DNA from: Neobacillus nitrireducens
Lineage (GTDB): Bacteria > Bacillota > Bacilli > Bacillales > Cytobacillaceae
DNA length: 64,000 nucleotides
NCBI RefSeq assembly: GCF_030915405.1
Contig: NZ_CP133262.1
Location: 930,001 to 994,000 of the forward strand
Direction: 5' to 3'
Shown: piece after piece, positions 43,852-54,059 of the stretch
Position numbering within the stretch: position 1 is the first letter of the stretch
Layout of the letters: each line of letters begins with the position of its first letter
Position numbers and translations under genes: made by a program
Notes under the pieces: generated by a model
Databases searched by the model: none
Seen by the model: only the letters and a program-made list of their open reading frames with translations
What the model was told of the DNA's origin: nothing

Positions 43852-44578
43852 TTTGAATCAGCCACTCCAGTTCTTTTCTCATCGTAATAAACTCAGATTG
43901 ATAGATTAGCTGTGAACTTCTAGGCCGTGGCAGGGTGACCTTCATTTCTTTCATTCCTTTATCGTGGAGCACATAAACTCTGTCGCTTAACAAAATGGCC
44001 TCCTCCAGGTCATGGGTAATGAACAATACCGTCTTTTGTAATTCCCCCCACAGCCCTAGTAACCATTGATGCATGTTTCGTTTTGTCAGCGAATCAAGTG
44101 CGCCAAACGGCTCATCTAATAATAGAAGTTCTTTTCCCATCATCAGGGTCCTTAAAAAGGCGACACGTTGCTTCATTCCTCCCGAAAGCTCTTTGGGATA
44201 GGTATTTTCATAGTCTGCTAATCCAAAACGTGCTAACCACTCTTTTATTTCAGGTAATTTCGCTTGCTTACGCTCCTTAGTAACTTCAAGAGGTAATAAT
44301 ACATTTTCTAATACCGTTCGCCACGGTAACAGCAAATCTTTTTGCGGCATATAGCCAACACTTCCTAATCGCTTTCCAGTCCGTTGACCATCAATCAGGA
44401 TGTCCCCCTGATCTGGTTCGAGTAAGCCGGTTATCAATTTGAAAAGCGTACTTTTCCCAGATCCGCTCGCACCGATAACAGAAACAAATTCTCCGCGCAG
44501 TACATCGAAGGTAAGTCCTTGGAAGATTGGCTTTTCCTCCTCAAAAGAATAGGAGAGTTCTTGAATTGATAACATCAT
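43841..44578 (-). CDS. thiZ: Thiamine-precursor ABC transporter ATPase
   Basis: A cytoplasmic ATPase with Walker A GASGSGKST, signature LSGGMKQR and Walker B LLLLDEPFGALD. The best start is the ATG at 44578 (or 44575), just after the tenA stop, which gives MMLSIQELSYSF; the longer frame extends into tenA and is unlikely. It drives import through ThiX, with overlap at both gene borders. Confidence 0.88.
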   Translation of the reverse strand: MMLSIQELSYSFEEEKPIFQGLTFDVLRGEFVSVIGASGSGKSTLFKLITGLLEPDQGDILIDGQRTGKRLGSVGYMPQKDLLLPWRTVLENVLLPLEVTKERKQAKLPEIKEWLARFGLADYENTYPKELSGGMKQRVAFLRTLMMGKELLLLDEPFGALDSLTKRNMHQWLLGLWGELQKTVLFITHDLEEAILLSDRVYVLHDKGMKEMKVTLPRPRSSQLIYQSEFITMRKELEWLIQNES

Positions 44579-44582
44579 CGAG

Positions 44583-45254
44583 TTAGACAGGCCACTCGCC
44601 TCCCTGGTAAACCATATCCCAAAACATATATTCAAACCGAGATGTTGTCAGGAAATGCTCTTCCAAGATGGCTAACTCCCGCTCCGGTTTTCCATCGGTC
44701 AAGTTATCGAGCAAATCAATCAGCCAGGCAGTTAATGAACCAAACTCATTAGATGAGTACATTTTCACCCATTCACCGTAGAGTAGATGTCCGCTAGCAT
44801 CAGGATAGTTGGCTGCTAGCATCATGCTAATCTCCCGGTAGCTCCACATGCACGGCAAGAGAGCAGAGACTAATTCCGCAAGCGACCCATTCTGTGCGAC
44901 ATTCAACATATACCGTGTGTAAGCTAAATTGATCGGCATTGGTTTTGTATCTTCCAGCTGTTGATCTGTAATCCCAAATCTCGCAGCGTACTGTCGGTGA
45001 AGGTCCATTTCTCCATGTAATGTCTCATCCAGAAGCTTAGCAAAAGCTGCCATCGTCTCAATGTCTCTTGCTTTAATTGCCCCTGCCGCAAACAACTTGG
45101 AGTAGTCAATTAAAAACACATAGTCCTGTTTCATATAGCGGATAAATGATTCGACGGGCAGCTCCCCTGTTCCTATCCCGACAACAAAGGGATGTTGATG
45201 GGTTTTCTCCCAAATATCACTTACTTTTTCAAAAAGTCTCTGGGTAAATCTCAT
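44583..45254 (-). CDS. tenA: Aminopyrimidine aminohydrolase (thiaminase II)
   Basis: A 223-residue all-helical enzyme. YMKQDYVFLIDYSKLFA and LLPCMWSYREI carry the substrate pocket and the catalytic Cys. It hydrolyses 5-aminomethyl-HMP to HMP, following YlmB in recycling thiamine breakdown products. It lies between the ylmB stop (5 bases away) and thiZ in the operon. With ylmB broken, formylated precursors would not reach it unless deformylation occurs elsewhere. Confidence 0.92.
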   Translation of the reverse strand: MRFTQRLFEKVSDIWEKTHQHPFVVGIGTGELPVESFIRYMKQDYVFLIDYSKLFAAGAIKARDIETMAAFAKLLDETLHGEMDLHRQYAARFGITDQQLEDTKPMPINLAYTRYMLNVAQNGSLAELVSALLPCMWSYREISMMLAANYPDASGHLLYGEWVKMYSSNEFGSLTAWLIDLLDNLTDGKPERELAILEEHFLTTSRFEYMFWDMVYQGGEWPV

Positions 45255-45258
45255 ATCA

Positions 45259-46542
45259 CTACTGCTCCTTTCTCGTGTTGCACCACTCAGCGATAAATAC
45301 AGCTAACACTTTTGTGAAATCTAATAATTGGCGAATCTCCACTTTCTCATTCACAGCATGAGCGTCTTCCAATTTTCCAGGTCCAAAAATGGCTGTTGGA
45401 ATACCCGCCCGTCCCAACCAGCCTGCATCAGTAACGGTGGTAGACATCCCCACAGTTGGACGGTACGTTAACAATTTTTCAAACGAGTTAGCTAATGCCT
45501 TTGTGCCGGGATTATTCACATCAATTTCCAATGATGGAAAAATTTCACCACGGTCGACAATCATGGATTTTCCGCCCCAAACAAATTGTGGTGGATTCTC
45601 ACGAAGCCATGGATCTGCTGCTGCAACCGCACCAATATGTTGTTCAATTTCATTAATTACCTCTTCGTAGTCTTCATCTGGGTAAAAGTGAACCGTTACC
45701 CAAAGGGCACAACGATCAGCGACAAAGGCAGCATGCCGTCCACCTTCAATGACGGCAGGATTTATGGTATTTGTGCCGGCAGGAAAGCCTTCATAGTTTT
45801 TCGTAATAGCTCAGTGTCGTTCTAATTCTTGAAGCCCGGAAATAATTTTCATCATTTTCTCAATGGCACTGGCCCCTTTAACACCACCGCCGGCATGAAT
45901 CATCTTCCGCCGCATTGCATCATGATGGGTTTCCTTGCTTTGAATGGTTATCCATCCGGTAATGACGCCGCCTTGTCCTTGGATATGTAAATCACTCGTA
46001 TCGACCACTACCGCATAGTCGGCTGTATACCCTCTCTCCACGCATGCTAGGGTTCCAGCCTCCCCAACCTCTTCGCCAATAACCGATTGAAATTGGAGAT
46101 CGCCTTGGAGCGAAATTCCCATTTCTTTTAAAAGTTTAATCGCGATAAGTGATGCTGCAATACCACCCTTCATATCGGCCACACCACGTCCATAAATATG
46201 ACCTTCTTTGCAATATGCTGAAAATGGAGACTCCTCCCAATCAGAGTGATCACCCACTTCTGCGACATCGACATGACCATTTACAATTAAACTATTAAAA
46301 CCTGCAGGAGATTCTCCCGGTAATACACCGACGACATTAGCATCGCCCGGGTAAACGTCCCACTTATCGGTGTTAAATCCCAAGTCTTCTAAATAATCCT
46401 TTATAAAATTCTGCACTTCATTTGTATTCCGAGCAGGAGGACTAACCGTTGGGAATGCAATAAGTGCTGTCACCAATTCAATTAATTCCGCTTCTCGCCC
46501 TTCTACTTCTTGCGAGATTTTAGCTAGCAGATCTCCATTCAT
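45259..46542 (-). pseudogene. ylmB: Formylaminopyrimidine deformylase (M20 family), interrupted by an in-frame TGA
   Basis: YlmB removes the formyl group from N-formyl-4-amino-5-aminomethyl-2-methylpyrimidine before TenA acts. The gene reads through in one frame of 427 codons plus stop, but codon 244 is TGA at 45813-45811. The flanks read QELERH and AITKNYEGFP; YlmB relatives have Trp (TGG) between them, so one G-to-A change makes the stop. Metal-ligand blocks NGHVDVAEVGD, GVADMKGG and IGEEVGEAGT precede it, and the C-terminal half (GTNTINPAVIEGGRHAAF onward) is intact. Either pseudogene, sequencing error, or UGA read-through. Confidence 0.9.
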
Positions 46543-46567
46543 GTGTACACACCCTTATGACCAAAGA

Positions 46568-47080
46568 TTACTTCCTGATTGTTGTGTCATTTTCATTCAC
46601 AATTAATACTTTTTTCCTTAAAAAAACAGTTAGGATAATAAATCCAAGCAGCGCTCCTGCAAACGAACTAAAAATAAATAAAGGAATAAATCCAAACACA
46701 GTCGCTTTTTGGCCAAGAATAAGTGTTGCGATTGGATAGGAAAGGAGTGCGCCTAGGATTCCTGTCCCAATCACCTCACCGATAAAAGCAAGATATAGTT
46801 TTCGCGTTTTCCAGAATAAGAGCGAGGCAAGCAATGCTCCGACCATACTGCCGGGAAAGGCAAAAAGTGAACCCGTTCCCATTAAATTTCTGAGTAATGA
46901 AACACCAAAGGCCTGGGCAACCGCATAATAAGGACCTAACAAAACCGCTGATAAAACATTCATAAAATGCTGAATCGGAAAGACCTTTGTAAAGCCGATG
47001 GGAATATAGAAAAGATTGCTCGAAATGGTTCCAATGGCGATCATCATCGCGGTCAACGTCAGTTTATGGGTTTTTGTCAC
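46568..47080 (-). CDS. thiW: Thiazole/thiamine-precursor transporter (ThiW)
   Basis: A 170-residue protein with about five membrane helices, starting [21 protein letters not shown] and containing [30 protein letters not shown] and [20 protein letters not shown]. This is the ECF S-component pattern of ThiW, which takes up hydroxyethylthiazole. It lies between thiE and ylmB in a thiamine operon, as found in several Firmicutes. Four-base overlap with thiE. Confidence 0.88.
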   Translation of the reverse strand: MTKTHKLTLTAMMIAIGTISSNLFYIPIGFTKVFPIQHFMNVLSAVLLGPYYAVAQAFGVSLLRNLMGTGSLFAFPGSMVGALLASLLFWKTRKLYLAFIGEVIGTGILGALLSYPIATLILGQKATVFGFIPLFIFSSFAGALLGFIILTVFLRKKVLIVNENDTTIRK

Positions 47081-47736
47081 GATTCCACCACGCCTTTAAG
47101 AATGACACTCTTTCTTAATGCCCGCGCTGCTTCCTGCGGTGAGTCTGCCAGGCTGATGGCTGTTATCACTGAAACCCCATCAGCTCCCGCCTCAATAACC
47201 GAACCTGCATTTTCAATCGTGATACCACCGATTCCAACAATCGGTGTCTCGCAGCCCTCTTTACGTAGTTTTTCAATCAACGTCGTTCCTCGAGAGGGCT
47301 TGGCATCCGCCTTTGTTTTGGTCGGAAAAACAGGTCCAATCCCAAAATAATCCGCTCCATCTTGGATTGCTGTCAGGGCTTCTTCTGTAGAATGGACGGA
47401 AACCCCAAGGATTTTATCCGCGCCGATTTTCGTTCGAACTGTTTTTACTGTTTCATCCTCTTGCCCGATATGAACACCGTCCGCATCTATCGCAACAGCT
47501 AGCTCAATGTCATCATTCACAATGAAGGGGATTTGATGTTCTCGACAAATGGTCTGTAGCATTTGAGCCAGTGCATATTTTTCAGAACCAGTGAATGCCC
47601 CTTCCCCTTTTTCGCGGAATTGAAAAAGGGTAATTCCACCTGAAATCGCCTCATTTAGCACAGCGGCTGGATTTTTCACACAGTTGGTACTTCCCATAAT
47701 AAAATAAACACGTAATGCCTCTCGCAAATCAATCAT
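47077..47736 (-). CDS. thiE: Thiamine phosphate synthase
   Basis: A 219-residue TIM-barrel enzyme that joins HMP-PP and HET-P to form thiamine phosphate. Motifs [10 protein letters not shown] (phosphate and pyrophosphate binding), [22 protein letters not shown], and [10 protein letters not shown] are typical. Start is ATG at 47736 after AAAGGAG; it overlaps thiD by four bases. Confidence 0.94.
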   Translation of the reverse strand: MIDLREALRVYFIMGSTNCVKNPAAVLNEAISGGITLFQFREKGEGAFTGSEKYALAQMLQTICREHQIPFIVNDDIELAVAIDADGVHIGQEDETVKTVRTKIGADKILGVSVHSTEEALTAIQDGADYFGIGPVFPTKTKADAKPSRGTTLIEKLRKEGCETPIVGIGGITIENAGSVIEAGADGVSVITAISLADSPQEAARALRKSVILKGVVES

Positions 47737-48551
47737 GATCTGTTTAACTCCTTTGCGATGTTTCTTTTTCGATAGGCCCAATGGTTAGTTGGCCCATGTC
47801 CCTGACCAATCTCTAGTTGATCCTCAATTGCCGCCTGAATAAAATCCTTGGCTTTCAAAACGGCTTCATAAACAGTTGCCCCTTTTGCCAGCTCAGCAGT
47901 GACCACAGCGGAAAATGTACATCCGGTTCCATGTGTGTTCTTTGTCTCGATTCGCTGACTTGTAAAGGTGAAAAATTCCTTCCCATCAAATAATACATCG
48001 GTGGACTCGGACTCGTTCTCATCGTGACCGCCTTTGATTACAACATTTTTGACACCTAAGTCATATAATCTTTTGGCAGCTTCCCGTTTATCTGCGGTGC
48101 TTTGAATCACCATGCCCGTTAGCACTTCCGCCTCAGGAATGTTCGGTGTGATTACTTTGGAACGTGGTAACAAGTATTTTTTCAAAGCCGAAATGGCTTC
48201 CATTTGCAGCAAAGAAGCGCCACCTTTGGCAATCATGACTGGATCAACCACCACATTCTCCCATCCATAAAACGTCAGTTGATTAGCGACAGCCTCTATA
48301 ATTTCCGCATTGAACAGCATCCCTGTTTTTATTGCATCTGCACCAATATCCTCGCCAATCGCTTCAATCTGCTTTCTTACTGCCTCTGCAGACATTGGAT
48401 AAACCGCATGAACTCCTAGTGTATTTTGGGCCGTTACAGCCGTCAACGCTGACATCCCGAACACCTCTAATTCCTGAAACGTCTTTAAGTCGGCTTGAAT
48501 TCCGGCACCGCCGCCGCTATCTGAACCTGCGATTGTTAATGCCTTTTTCAT
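47733..48551 (-). CDS. thiD: Hydroxymethylpyrimidine / phosphomethylpyrimidine kinase
   Basis: A 272-residue ribokinase-fold enzyme. The N-terminal [20 protein letters not shown] is the typical ThiD block, and the anion hole lies in [18 protein letters not shown]. It phosphorylates HMP to HMP-P and then to HMP-PP. Preceded closely by thiM and overlapping thiE. Confidence 0.95.
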   Translation of the reverse strand: MKKALTIAGSDSGGGAGIQADLKTFQELEVFGMSALTAVTAQNTLGVHAVYPMSAEAVRKQIEAIGEDIGADAIKTGMLFNAEIIEAVANQLTFYGWENVVVDPVMIAKGGASLLQMEAISALKKYLLPRSKVITPNIPEAEVLTGMVIQSTADKREAAKRLYDLGVKNVVIKGGHDENESESTDVLFDGKEFFTFTSQRIETKNTHGTGCTFSAVVTAELAKGATVYEAVLKAKDFIQAAIEDQLEIGQGHGPTNHWAYRKRNIAKELNRS

Positions 48552-48566
48552 TAAAATTACCCCCTT

Positions 48567-49382
48567 TTATTGATTCACCTTTGTAAATAAAGCATGTGAA
48601 ATTATATCTTCCGAAGAAACTAAAGCTAATTGATTTAAAAATTCAATTTGGAAACTTCCCGGTCCCATTTCAGCTGTCTGTGCTGCCGCGTTTTCAGCAG
48701 CAATCTCATAGAACGTTAATGCAGACACCGTAGCTTGAATCAGATCCTTTTCCACCCCTGCAAATGCCCCAATCACTGAGGTTAATAGACACCCCATTCC
48801 CGTCACTTTTGTCATAATCGGATGTCCATTGCGAACAAGATAGGTTGTTTCACCGTCCGAGACGACATCCTCTTTACCAGTGATGACGACAACACATTTC
48901 CATGTTTGGGCCGCTTTGATCGCGAGGGTAACAGTATCCCCGTTTGCTGTCGTACCTGCATCGACGCCCTTAATTTCCCATTTCTCCCCGATAACATTAG
49001 CTATCTCCGCTGCGTTGCCCCGAATCACAGAGACTTTTACTTCGCTCATTATTCTTTGAGCGGTTTCGGTTCGGTAGGACGTGGCTCCGGCACCAACTGG
49101 ATCAAAGATGACTGGTACAGCAGTTTCATTGGCCGCTTTTCCGGCAATAATCATCGATTCTACTGTTTGTGGATTTAAGGTACCAATATTCAAAACTAGT
49201 GAACTCGCAATCTTAGCCATGTCAGCAACTTCTTCGGCAGCATACGCCATAACTGGTGAGGCACCTAGGGCGAGAAGCCCATTTGCGGTGAAATTTGTGA
49301 CGACCACATTGGTGATATTATGTACAAGCGGGTTAACCTTTCTTACTTTTTCCAATGCTTCATATAAGCTGTTTTTTTCCAT
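48567..49382 (-). CDS. thiM: Hydroxyethylthiazole kinase
   Basis: A 271-residue ribokinase-fold kinase. [30 protein letters not shown] is the ThiM N-terminus, and [11 protein letters not shown] and [18 protein letters not shown] hold catalytic Cys and anion-hole residues. It phosphorylates hydroxyethylthiazole salvaged from outside, feeding ThiE. It is the first gene of the operon, directly behind the TPP riboswitch. Confidence 0.95.
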   Translation of the reverse strand: MEKNSLYEALEKVRKVNPLVHNITNVVVTNFTANGLLALGASPVMAYAAEEVADMAKIASSLVLNIGTLNPQTVESMIIAGKAANETAVPVIFDPVGAGATSYRTETAQRIMSEVKVSVIRGNAAEIANVIGEKWEIKGVDAGTTANGDTVTLAIKAAQTWKCVVVITGKEDVVSDGETTYLVRNGHPIMTKVTGMGCLLTSVIGAFAGVEKDLIQATVSALTFYEIAAENAAAQTAEMGPGSFQIEFLNQLALVSSEDIISHALFTKVNQ

Positions 49383-49417
49383 TCCAATCTCCCCTTTTCT
49401 TTTTTAAAAAATAAAAA

Positions 49418-49443
49418 AACCAGATCCATAAACGGACCTGGTT
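49418..49443 (-). terminator. TPP riboswitch expression-platform terminator
   Basis: On the minus strand ACCAGGTCCG and its complement GGATCTGGT are followed by a long T-run, 36 bases upstream of thiM. TPP binding should favour it and shut the operon. Confidence 0.85.
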
Positions 49444-49479
49444 AGTTAGTCAGAGAAAAAACAAAACATTCACTTGGCT

Positions 49480-49568
49480 ACTTTCCTACGCTGGTATTAC
49501 CCAGATCAGGTCCGAAGGGTTAAAAACTAATCGTTTTCTCTCAGCCTGATTACAGGGCACCCCTAGTA
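49480..49568 (-). promoter_or_regulatory. TPP riboswitch (THI element)
   Basis: On the minus strand: ACTAGGGGTGCC, then CTGAGAG, then ACCCTTCGGACCTGATCTGG followed by GTAATACCAGCGTAGGAAAGT. These are the conserved THI-box blocks. It is in front of thiM and followed by a terminator, so the nine-gene thi operon is controlled by thiamine pyrophosphate. Confidence 0.97.
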
Positions 49569-49658
49569 GATCTTGTATTTAATTAATTACATGATATTCC
49601 TATGATACTAGAATGTAAAGGAAAAAGATTCAACGAACTATCAGTTTACATAACATTA

Positions 49659-51272
49659 TTATTTTTTAAACTTATACGGAAATGTAACAATAAATGTTGT
49701 CCCTTTTTCTTTTTGGGAGTGAATTTCCAACTGTCCCTTTAATTTCTCCAAGCTTCTCTGCACTAAATATAAACCAATTCCTCGATTTTCACCCTTAGTA
49801 GAATACCCCTTAACACATATGCAATTAATTATATCCTTATCAATTCCCAGTCCTGTATCATGGACCTCCAACGCCAGGACTTCATCGTAATAGTCAAACC
49901 TTAAGGTAACTTTTTTCAGTGGTCGGTCCGCGACTGCATCCAGGGCATTATCGATTAAATTCCCAAGAATCGTGACCACTTCATGCGTGGCTTCTTGCTG
50001 CTGCGGTTCCGGTACATTTCCTTCCCCATCAATCAACAATTCACAGCCATTTTCCCTGGCATTGCTGAGCTTCCCTAAGATAAAACCAGCTAACACGGGA
50101 TCTTTAAATCGACTGACGACAAATTCTACCTCTGATTGTTGGTGGTCGACAATTTTTGTTATGTAGGAAGAAACCCTTTGGTAATCCTTCATGTGGATTA
50201 ATCCTGAAACCACATGAAGCTTATTCATAAATTCATGTGACTGGGTTCGCAGTGCCTCTGCGTATAACTTTACACCGGTTAATTGTTCAGCCAATTCCTT
50301 GATCTCTGTTTTTTCCCTGAATGTTGAAATCGCTCCGACAATTTTCCCCTTCACAATCACTGGGACTCGATTGGTTAAAATAGTAATATGATTTATTTCC
50401 TGTTCTTGATCTAACTGTGGTTCACCTGTTTTTAACACAGTAGAGAGTTTGGTATTCGGCATATATTCATCCACTTTTCTTCCTAAAAAAGTCCCCTGAA
50501 TACCAGCTTTGTGAAGCAGTCTGATCCCCTCATTATTTAAAAGTGTCGTTTTCCCATCTTGGTCAACGGCCAAAATTCCTTCCTTCGTTGATTGCAGCAT
50601 TGCACTTCGTTCTTCAAGCAATTTGGCTATTTCACTCGGTTCAAGTCCAAACAGAATCGCTTTAATTTTTCTTGCGAGAAACAATGCCCCAAGAATACCG
50701 ACAAGAATTCCAACGCCAACTCCAATTAAAATAATTTTCCGGCTCTGGGCGATGGCCTGATTTACTTTTTCTAAAGAAATTCCTACTGCAACGGCCCCTA
50801 TTTGGTGATTCTCATGGTCATAAACAGGAACAAACGAGCGTAAAGACAATCCCAATGTTCCTCTAGCAGTTGAAATATGCTCTTTTCCTTTTAAGACCGG
50901 ACCTTCATCTCCGCCGATAAAATGCAAACCTATTAGGTTGCTGTTTGGATGTGATTTTCTAAACCCATACATGTCCATGACGACGATAAATTCAACATGT
51001 GTTGACCTTTTTATATCGTTCGCATAGGATTGGATATTATTTTCGGTCTTTTTATTGGAAAGTCCCTCAATGACAATCGGTGACCTTGCTACGATCCTTG
51101 CAATATCCGTTGCTTTCTCTGCTTGGCTTTTCTCCGTTTCTTTTGAAATACGGTTGGTGATCAATATTTCGGTTACTATCAAGGCCATCACGACCACGAT
51201 ACAAACCAGCAGGGTAATCGTTGATTGCAGCCGAAGTTTTGGTTTTCCTAGCCTTAGTTTCCACCACAACAT
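49659..51272 (-). CDS. dctS: Sensor histidine kinase of the DctS/CitA/DcuS type
   Basis: A 537-residue membrane kinase with helices at about residues 17-38 and 180-200 enclosing an extracytoplasmic sCache domain (KSHPNSNLIG, FVPVYDHENHQIGAVAVGIS). A PAS domain (about 215-320) follows. The phospho-acceptor His is in RTQSHEFMNKLHVVSGL and the ATPase at the C-terminus (NALDAVADRP, GLGIDKDIIN). Ligands of this family are C4-dicarboxylates, citrate or fumarate. It lies head-to-tail with its regulator and beside the divergent dctP. Confidence 0.92.
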   Translation of the reverse strand: MLWWKLRLGKPKLRLQSTITLLVCIVVVMALIVTEILITNRISKETEKSQAEKATDIARIVARSPIVIEGLSNKKTENNIQSYANDIKRSTHVEFIVVMDMYGFRKSHPNSNLIGLHFIGGDEGPVLKGKEHISTARGTLGLSLRSFVPVYDHENHQIGAVAVGISLEKVNQAIAQSRKIILIGVGVGILVGILGALFLARKIKAILFGLEPSEIAKLLEERSAMLQSTKEGILAVDQDGKTTLLNNEGIRLLHKAGIQGTFLGRKVDEYMPNTKLSTVLKTGEPQLDQEQEINHITILTNRVPVIVKGKIVGAISTFREKTEIKELAEQLTGVKLYAEALRTQSHEFMNKLHVVSGLIHMKDYQRVSSYITKIVDHQQSEVEFVVSRFKDPVLAGFILGKLSNARENGCELLIDGEGNVPEPQQQEATHEVVTILGNLIDNALDAVADRPLKKVTLRFDYYDEVLALEVHDTGLGIDKDIINCICVKGYSTKGENRGIGLYLVQRSLEKLKGQLEIHSQKEKGTTFIVTFPYKFKK

Positions 51273-51302
51273 GAGCCCCCCTCTCTCAAGCAGTCAATTA
51301 AA

Positions 51303-51980
51303 TTAAACTCCGTAACGATTGATCGGTCTTCCCACGCCGCCGTAATGGATATGTATTTTCACTTTTCCTTCTTTTTCTAAGTAATCAAGGTATCTTCGAG
51401 CGGTTACCCGTGCCATGCCAATGCTTTCCGCTACTTCTTCTGCAGATACAGGCTCGTTTTCCCGTGAAATAAAGGTGGTGATTTTTGTTAAGGTATTCAT
51501 GTTTAATCCCTTGGGTAGGTTCTCTCTTTCACATTCTTCTTTTCTATCAATAAATAAAAGCTGATCCAGTTCCGCTTGTAAAAGTGCTTTCTTTTCTCCT
51601 AGTTTTACACGATAGTTTTTATAGTTATCTAGTGATTTTTTTATTCGATCAAATGTAAATGGTTTCATTATGTAGTCAACTGCCCCTTGTTGAAGGACTC
51701 CATGGATGGTTTCAATATCGCTGGCAGCCGTTATTGCGATCACATCAATCGAATAAGCCTCCGAACGCAGCTCTCTAAGCATTTCCACTCCACCCATATA
51801 TGGCATATAAAGATCAATAATCGCAAGGTCAGGCTTAAGCTCTTTGACTAATCGCAGTCCCTCCATCCCATTGGAGGCGATTCCGATAATCGAGAACCCT
51901 TCAATCCTGTCAATAAATTGACGGTGCACCTCCCTAACCATCGGATCATCTTCTATCAATATTACTTTTAACGGAAACAT
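51303..51980 (-). CDS. dctR: Response regulator of the CitT/DcuR/DctR type
   Basis: A 225-residue regulator: receiver domain (phospho-acceptor Asp56 in AIIDLYMPYMGG) and C-terminal helix-turn-helix (AEEVAESIGMARVTARRYLDYLE) that ends in the family's VGRPINRYGV-type tail. It is co-transcribed with dctS and divergent from dctP, which it probably activates when the kinase senses a dicarboxylate. Confidence 0.92.
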   Translation of the reverse strand: MFPLKVILIEDDPMVREVHRQFIDRIEGFSIIGIASNGMEGLRLVKELKPDLAIIDLYMPYMGGVEMLRELRSEAYSIDVIAITAASDIETIHGVLQQGAVDYIMKPFTFDRIKKSLDNYKNYRVKLGEKKALLQAELDQLLFIDRKEECERENLPKGLNMNTLTKITTFISRENEPVSAEEVAESIGMARVTARRYLDYLEKEGKVKIHIHYGGVGRPINRYGV

Positions 51981-52196
51981 CCCCTGCTCCCCCTTACAGT
52001 AAAAGAAATTAATTTCCAGTTTATATTATTATCATGGCCTATTTTATTAAAATAGTAAATTCTTAGATGACAATTTTATTAGATTTTTATGAAAATTAAT
52101 AAAAATATACTTTCTATAACAAAAGGAACAATAAGACCAATATGACCAAAAACTTAATATTATCTGAATTTTCATTTATTATGTGCTTGGGCGGGA

Positions 52197-52210
52197 AGAA
52201 AGCGTTAACA
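52197..52210 (+). promoter_or_regulatory. cre-like site (CcpA) before dctP
   Basis: AGAAAGCGTTAACA differs from the cre consensus TGWAANCGNTNNCA only in the first base. It stands 31 bases before the dctP ATG, in a place where CcpA would block transcription in the presence of glucose. Confidence 0.7.
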
Positions 52211-52240
52211 ATTTTTAATAAACAAAGGGGTGTATGAGGA

Positions 52241-53506
52241 ATGAAAATTAATTTCAAAAATTTGACGGTCCAAGTATTACTGGGGATAGTACTTGGGATT
52301 GTCATCGGATTTCTTTTCCCGAAATTCGGTACAGAATTAAAGGTTTTAGCGGATATTTTTATCAAGTTAATTAAGATGGTCATTGCTCCGATCGTATTCT
52401 TTACAATTGTCATTGGTATTGGAAACATGGGGGATTTGAAGAAAGTTGGGCGTATTGGCGGGAAAGCGCTTCTGTATTTTGAAATTGTAACGACGTTTGC
52501 TTTAGCGATTGGTTTACTACTAGTTAATATCATTAAGCCGGGTTCAGGCTTTAATACAGATTCCGTAAAAGGCGGAGATATTTCACAATTTACCACACAG
52601 GCAAAAGAAAGCAGTCATGGCGTCATCGAATTTATTTTAGGAATTATTCCCGATAATTTTGTCGGCGCAATGGCGAAGGGCGAGCTGCTCCCAATTTTAT
52701 TCTTTGCCGTACTTTTCGGGATTGCACTTGCTTCCTTAGGGCAAAAAGGGAAACCAGTCGTTGCCTTGTTTGAACAATTTACGGAGATATTTTTTAAGAT
52801 TGTTAATATGGTAATGAAATTCTCACCTATTGCTGCATCTGGCGCAATGGCCTATACGATTGGAAATTTTGGTCTTGGCTCGTTAGTTTCCCTGGGGAAA
52901 TTGATGGGTAGTGTTTATGCTACGATGTTTCTTTTCATCGTCTTTGTGTTAGGGACCATCGCGAAACTTTATGGCTTCAATATTCTAAAATTTATCGCTT
53001 ATATTAAGGAAGAAATTCTCCTGGTGTTAGGTACCTCATCCTCGGAATCGGCACTGCCAAGAATGATGGAAAGATTGGAAAAATACGGTTGTTCGAAATC
53101 CGTTGTCGGGCTTGTTGTTCCAACAGGTTATTCCTTTAACTTGGATGGGACGGCTATTTACCTTTCAATGGCTGCACTCTTTATTGCTCAAGCTTACAAT
53201 GTCGATATTACCATTTGGCATCAAATCACCTTGTTAGGTATTCTAATGCTGACATCTAAAGGTGCGGCCGGTGTAACAGGTTCAGGTTTTATTACACTTG
53301 CTGCTACTTTGTCTGCGTTCCCGGTGATTCCAGTGGAAGGGATTGCCTTATTACTAGGTGTCGATCGTTTTATGTCTGAAGCCCGTGCGATTACTAACTT
53401 GATCGGTAATGGGGTGGCTACTGTGGTTGTTTCCAAAATGGAAAATGAGTTCCATCCTAATTCCGAACTCCAAAGTGCCAAAACAGATAAATCGATTAGT
53501 GCGTAG
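52241..53506 (+). CDS. dctP: Dicarboxylate/proton symporter (DAACS family)
   Basis: A 421-residue cotransporter in the glutamate/dicarboxylate family. [20 protein letters not shown] is the serine-rich hairpin HP1, and [23 protein letters not shown] and the following [15 protein letters not shown] are the transport core. It imports succinate, fumarate or malate with protons. Start ATG with GAGGA close by. A strong terminator follows. DctSR lies divergently upstream. Confidence 0.94.
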   Translation: MKINFKNLTVQVLLGIVLGIVIGFLFPKFGTELKVLADIFIKLIKMVIAPIVFFTIVIGIGNMGDLKKVGRIGGKALLYFEIVTTFALAIGLLLVNIIKPGSGFNTDSVKGGDISQFTTQAKESSHGVIEFILGIIPDNFVGAMAKGELLPILFFAVLFGIALASLGQKGKPVVALFEQFTEIFFKIVNMVMKFSPIAASGAMAYTIGNFGLGSLVSLGKLMGSVYATMFLFIVFVLGTIAKLYGFNILKFIAYIKEEILLVLGTSSSESALPRMMERLEKYGCSKSVVGLVVPTGYSFNLDGTAIYLSMAALFIAQAYNVDITIWHQITLLGILMLTSKGAAGVTGSGFITLAATLSAFPVIPVEGIALLLGVDRFMSEARAITNLIGNGVATVVVSKMENEFHPNSELQSAKTDKSISA

Positions 53507-53520
53507 AAATTACAGAAAAA

Positions 53521-53557
53521 TGGCTTGGGGGATTTTCCTCCAAGCCACTTTTTTTTG
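53521..53557 (+). terminator. Terminator after dctP
   Basis: TGGCTTGGGGG and CCTCCAAGCCA arms, then CTTTTTTTT. Confidence 0.9.
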
Positions 53558-53576
53558 TGGAATTGATAGTTGAATC

Positions 53577-53816
53577 TTAATTTTTCGCTAGGTCTATTAG
53601 TTCCTTTAGTTCATTTGTGAATCCTTTGACTGCACGATTTTCAACGACTGTCACTGGAACTCCAAGAAAGCCGAATTTCTCCACTTCCTTCTGATATTCC
53701 GGATTCGCCATCACGTCCCTTGATTCAAAAACTATTCCCTCTTCGGTTAGGACTTTTTTGACCATCGTGCACTCGATACAGTCGTTTGTTGTATAGACGA
53801 TTACTTGTTTGTTCAT
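53577..53816 (-). CDS. Glutaredoxin-like thiol reductase (NrdH type)
   Basis: A 79-residue thioredoxin-fold protein with the redox motif TTNDCIECTMVKKVL (CxxC) near residue 13 and the cis-Pro loop LGVPVTVVENRAVKGF. Such proteins reduce disulfides, for example in ribonucleotide reductase. It is monocistronic here. Confidence 0.88.
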   Translation of the reverse strand: MNKQVIVYTTNDCIECTMVKKVLTEEGIVFESRDVMANPEYQKEVEKFGFLGVPVTVVENRAVKGFTNELKELIDLAKN

Positions 53817-54059
53817 TATTTAATTTCCCCTTTATATATTTATAGAAATCAATTTTGTATTAAATATCGATAATTGTCTAATCATGCGCTTTCCCGAGGA
53901 ATAATTTAGGTTTATTTCCCAATCATCCTTAAAATTTGGACAGCCCTTTTTCAATTATACAAGACATTCGTTTATGCTTGTCCATCAGTTTTACATACTA
54001 TGATTTATGTAAGGGGCCCCTTATTGAATTGAAATTCATATCTAGAAAGGGGGAAACAA

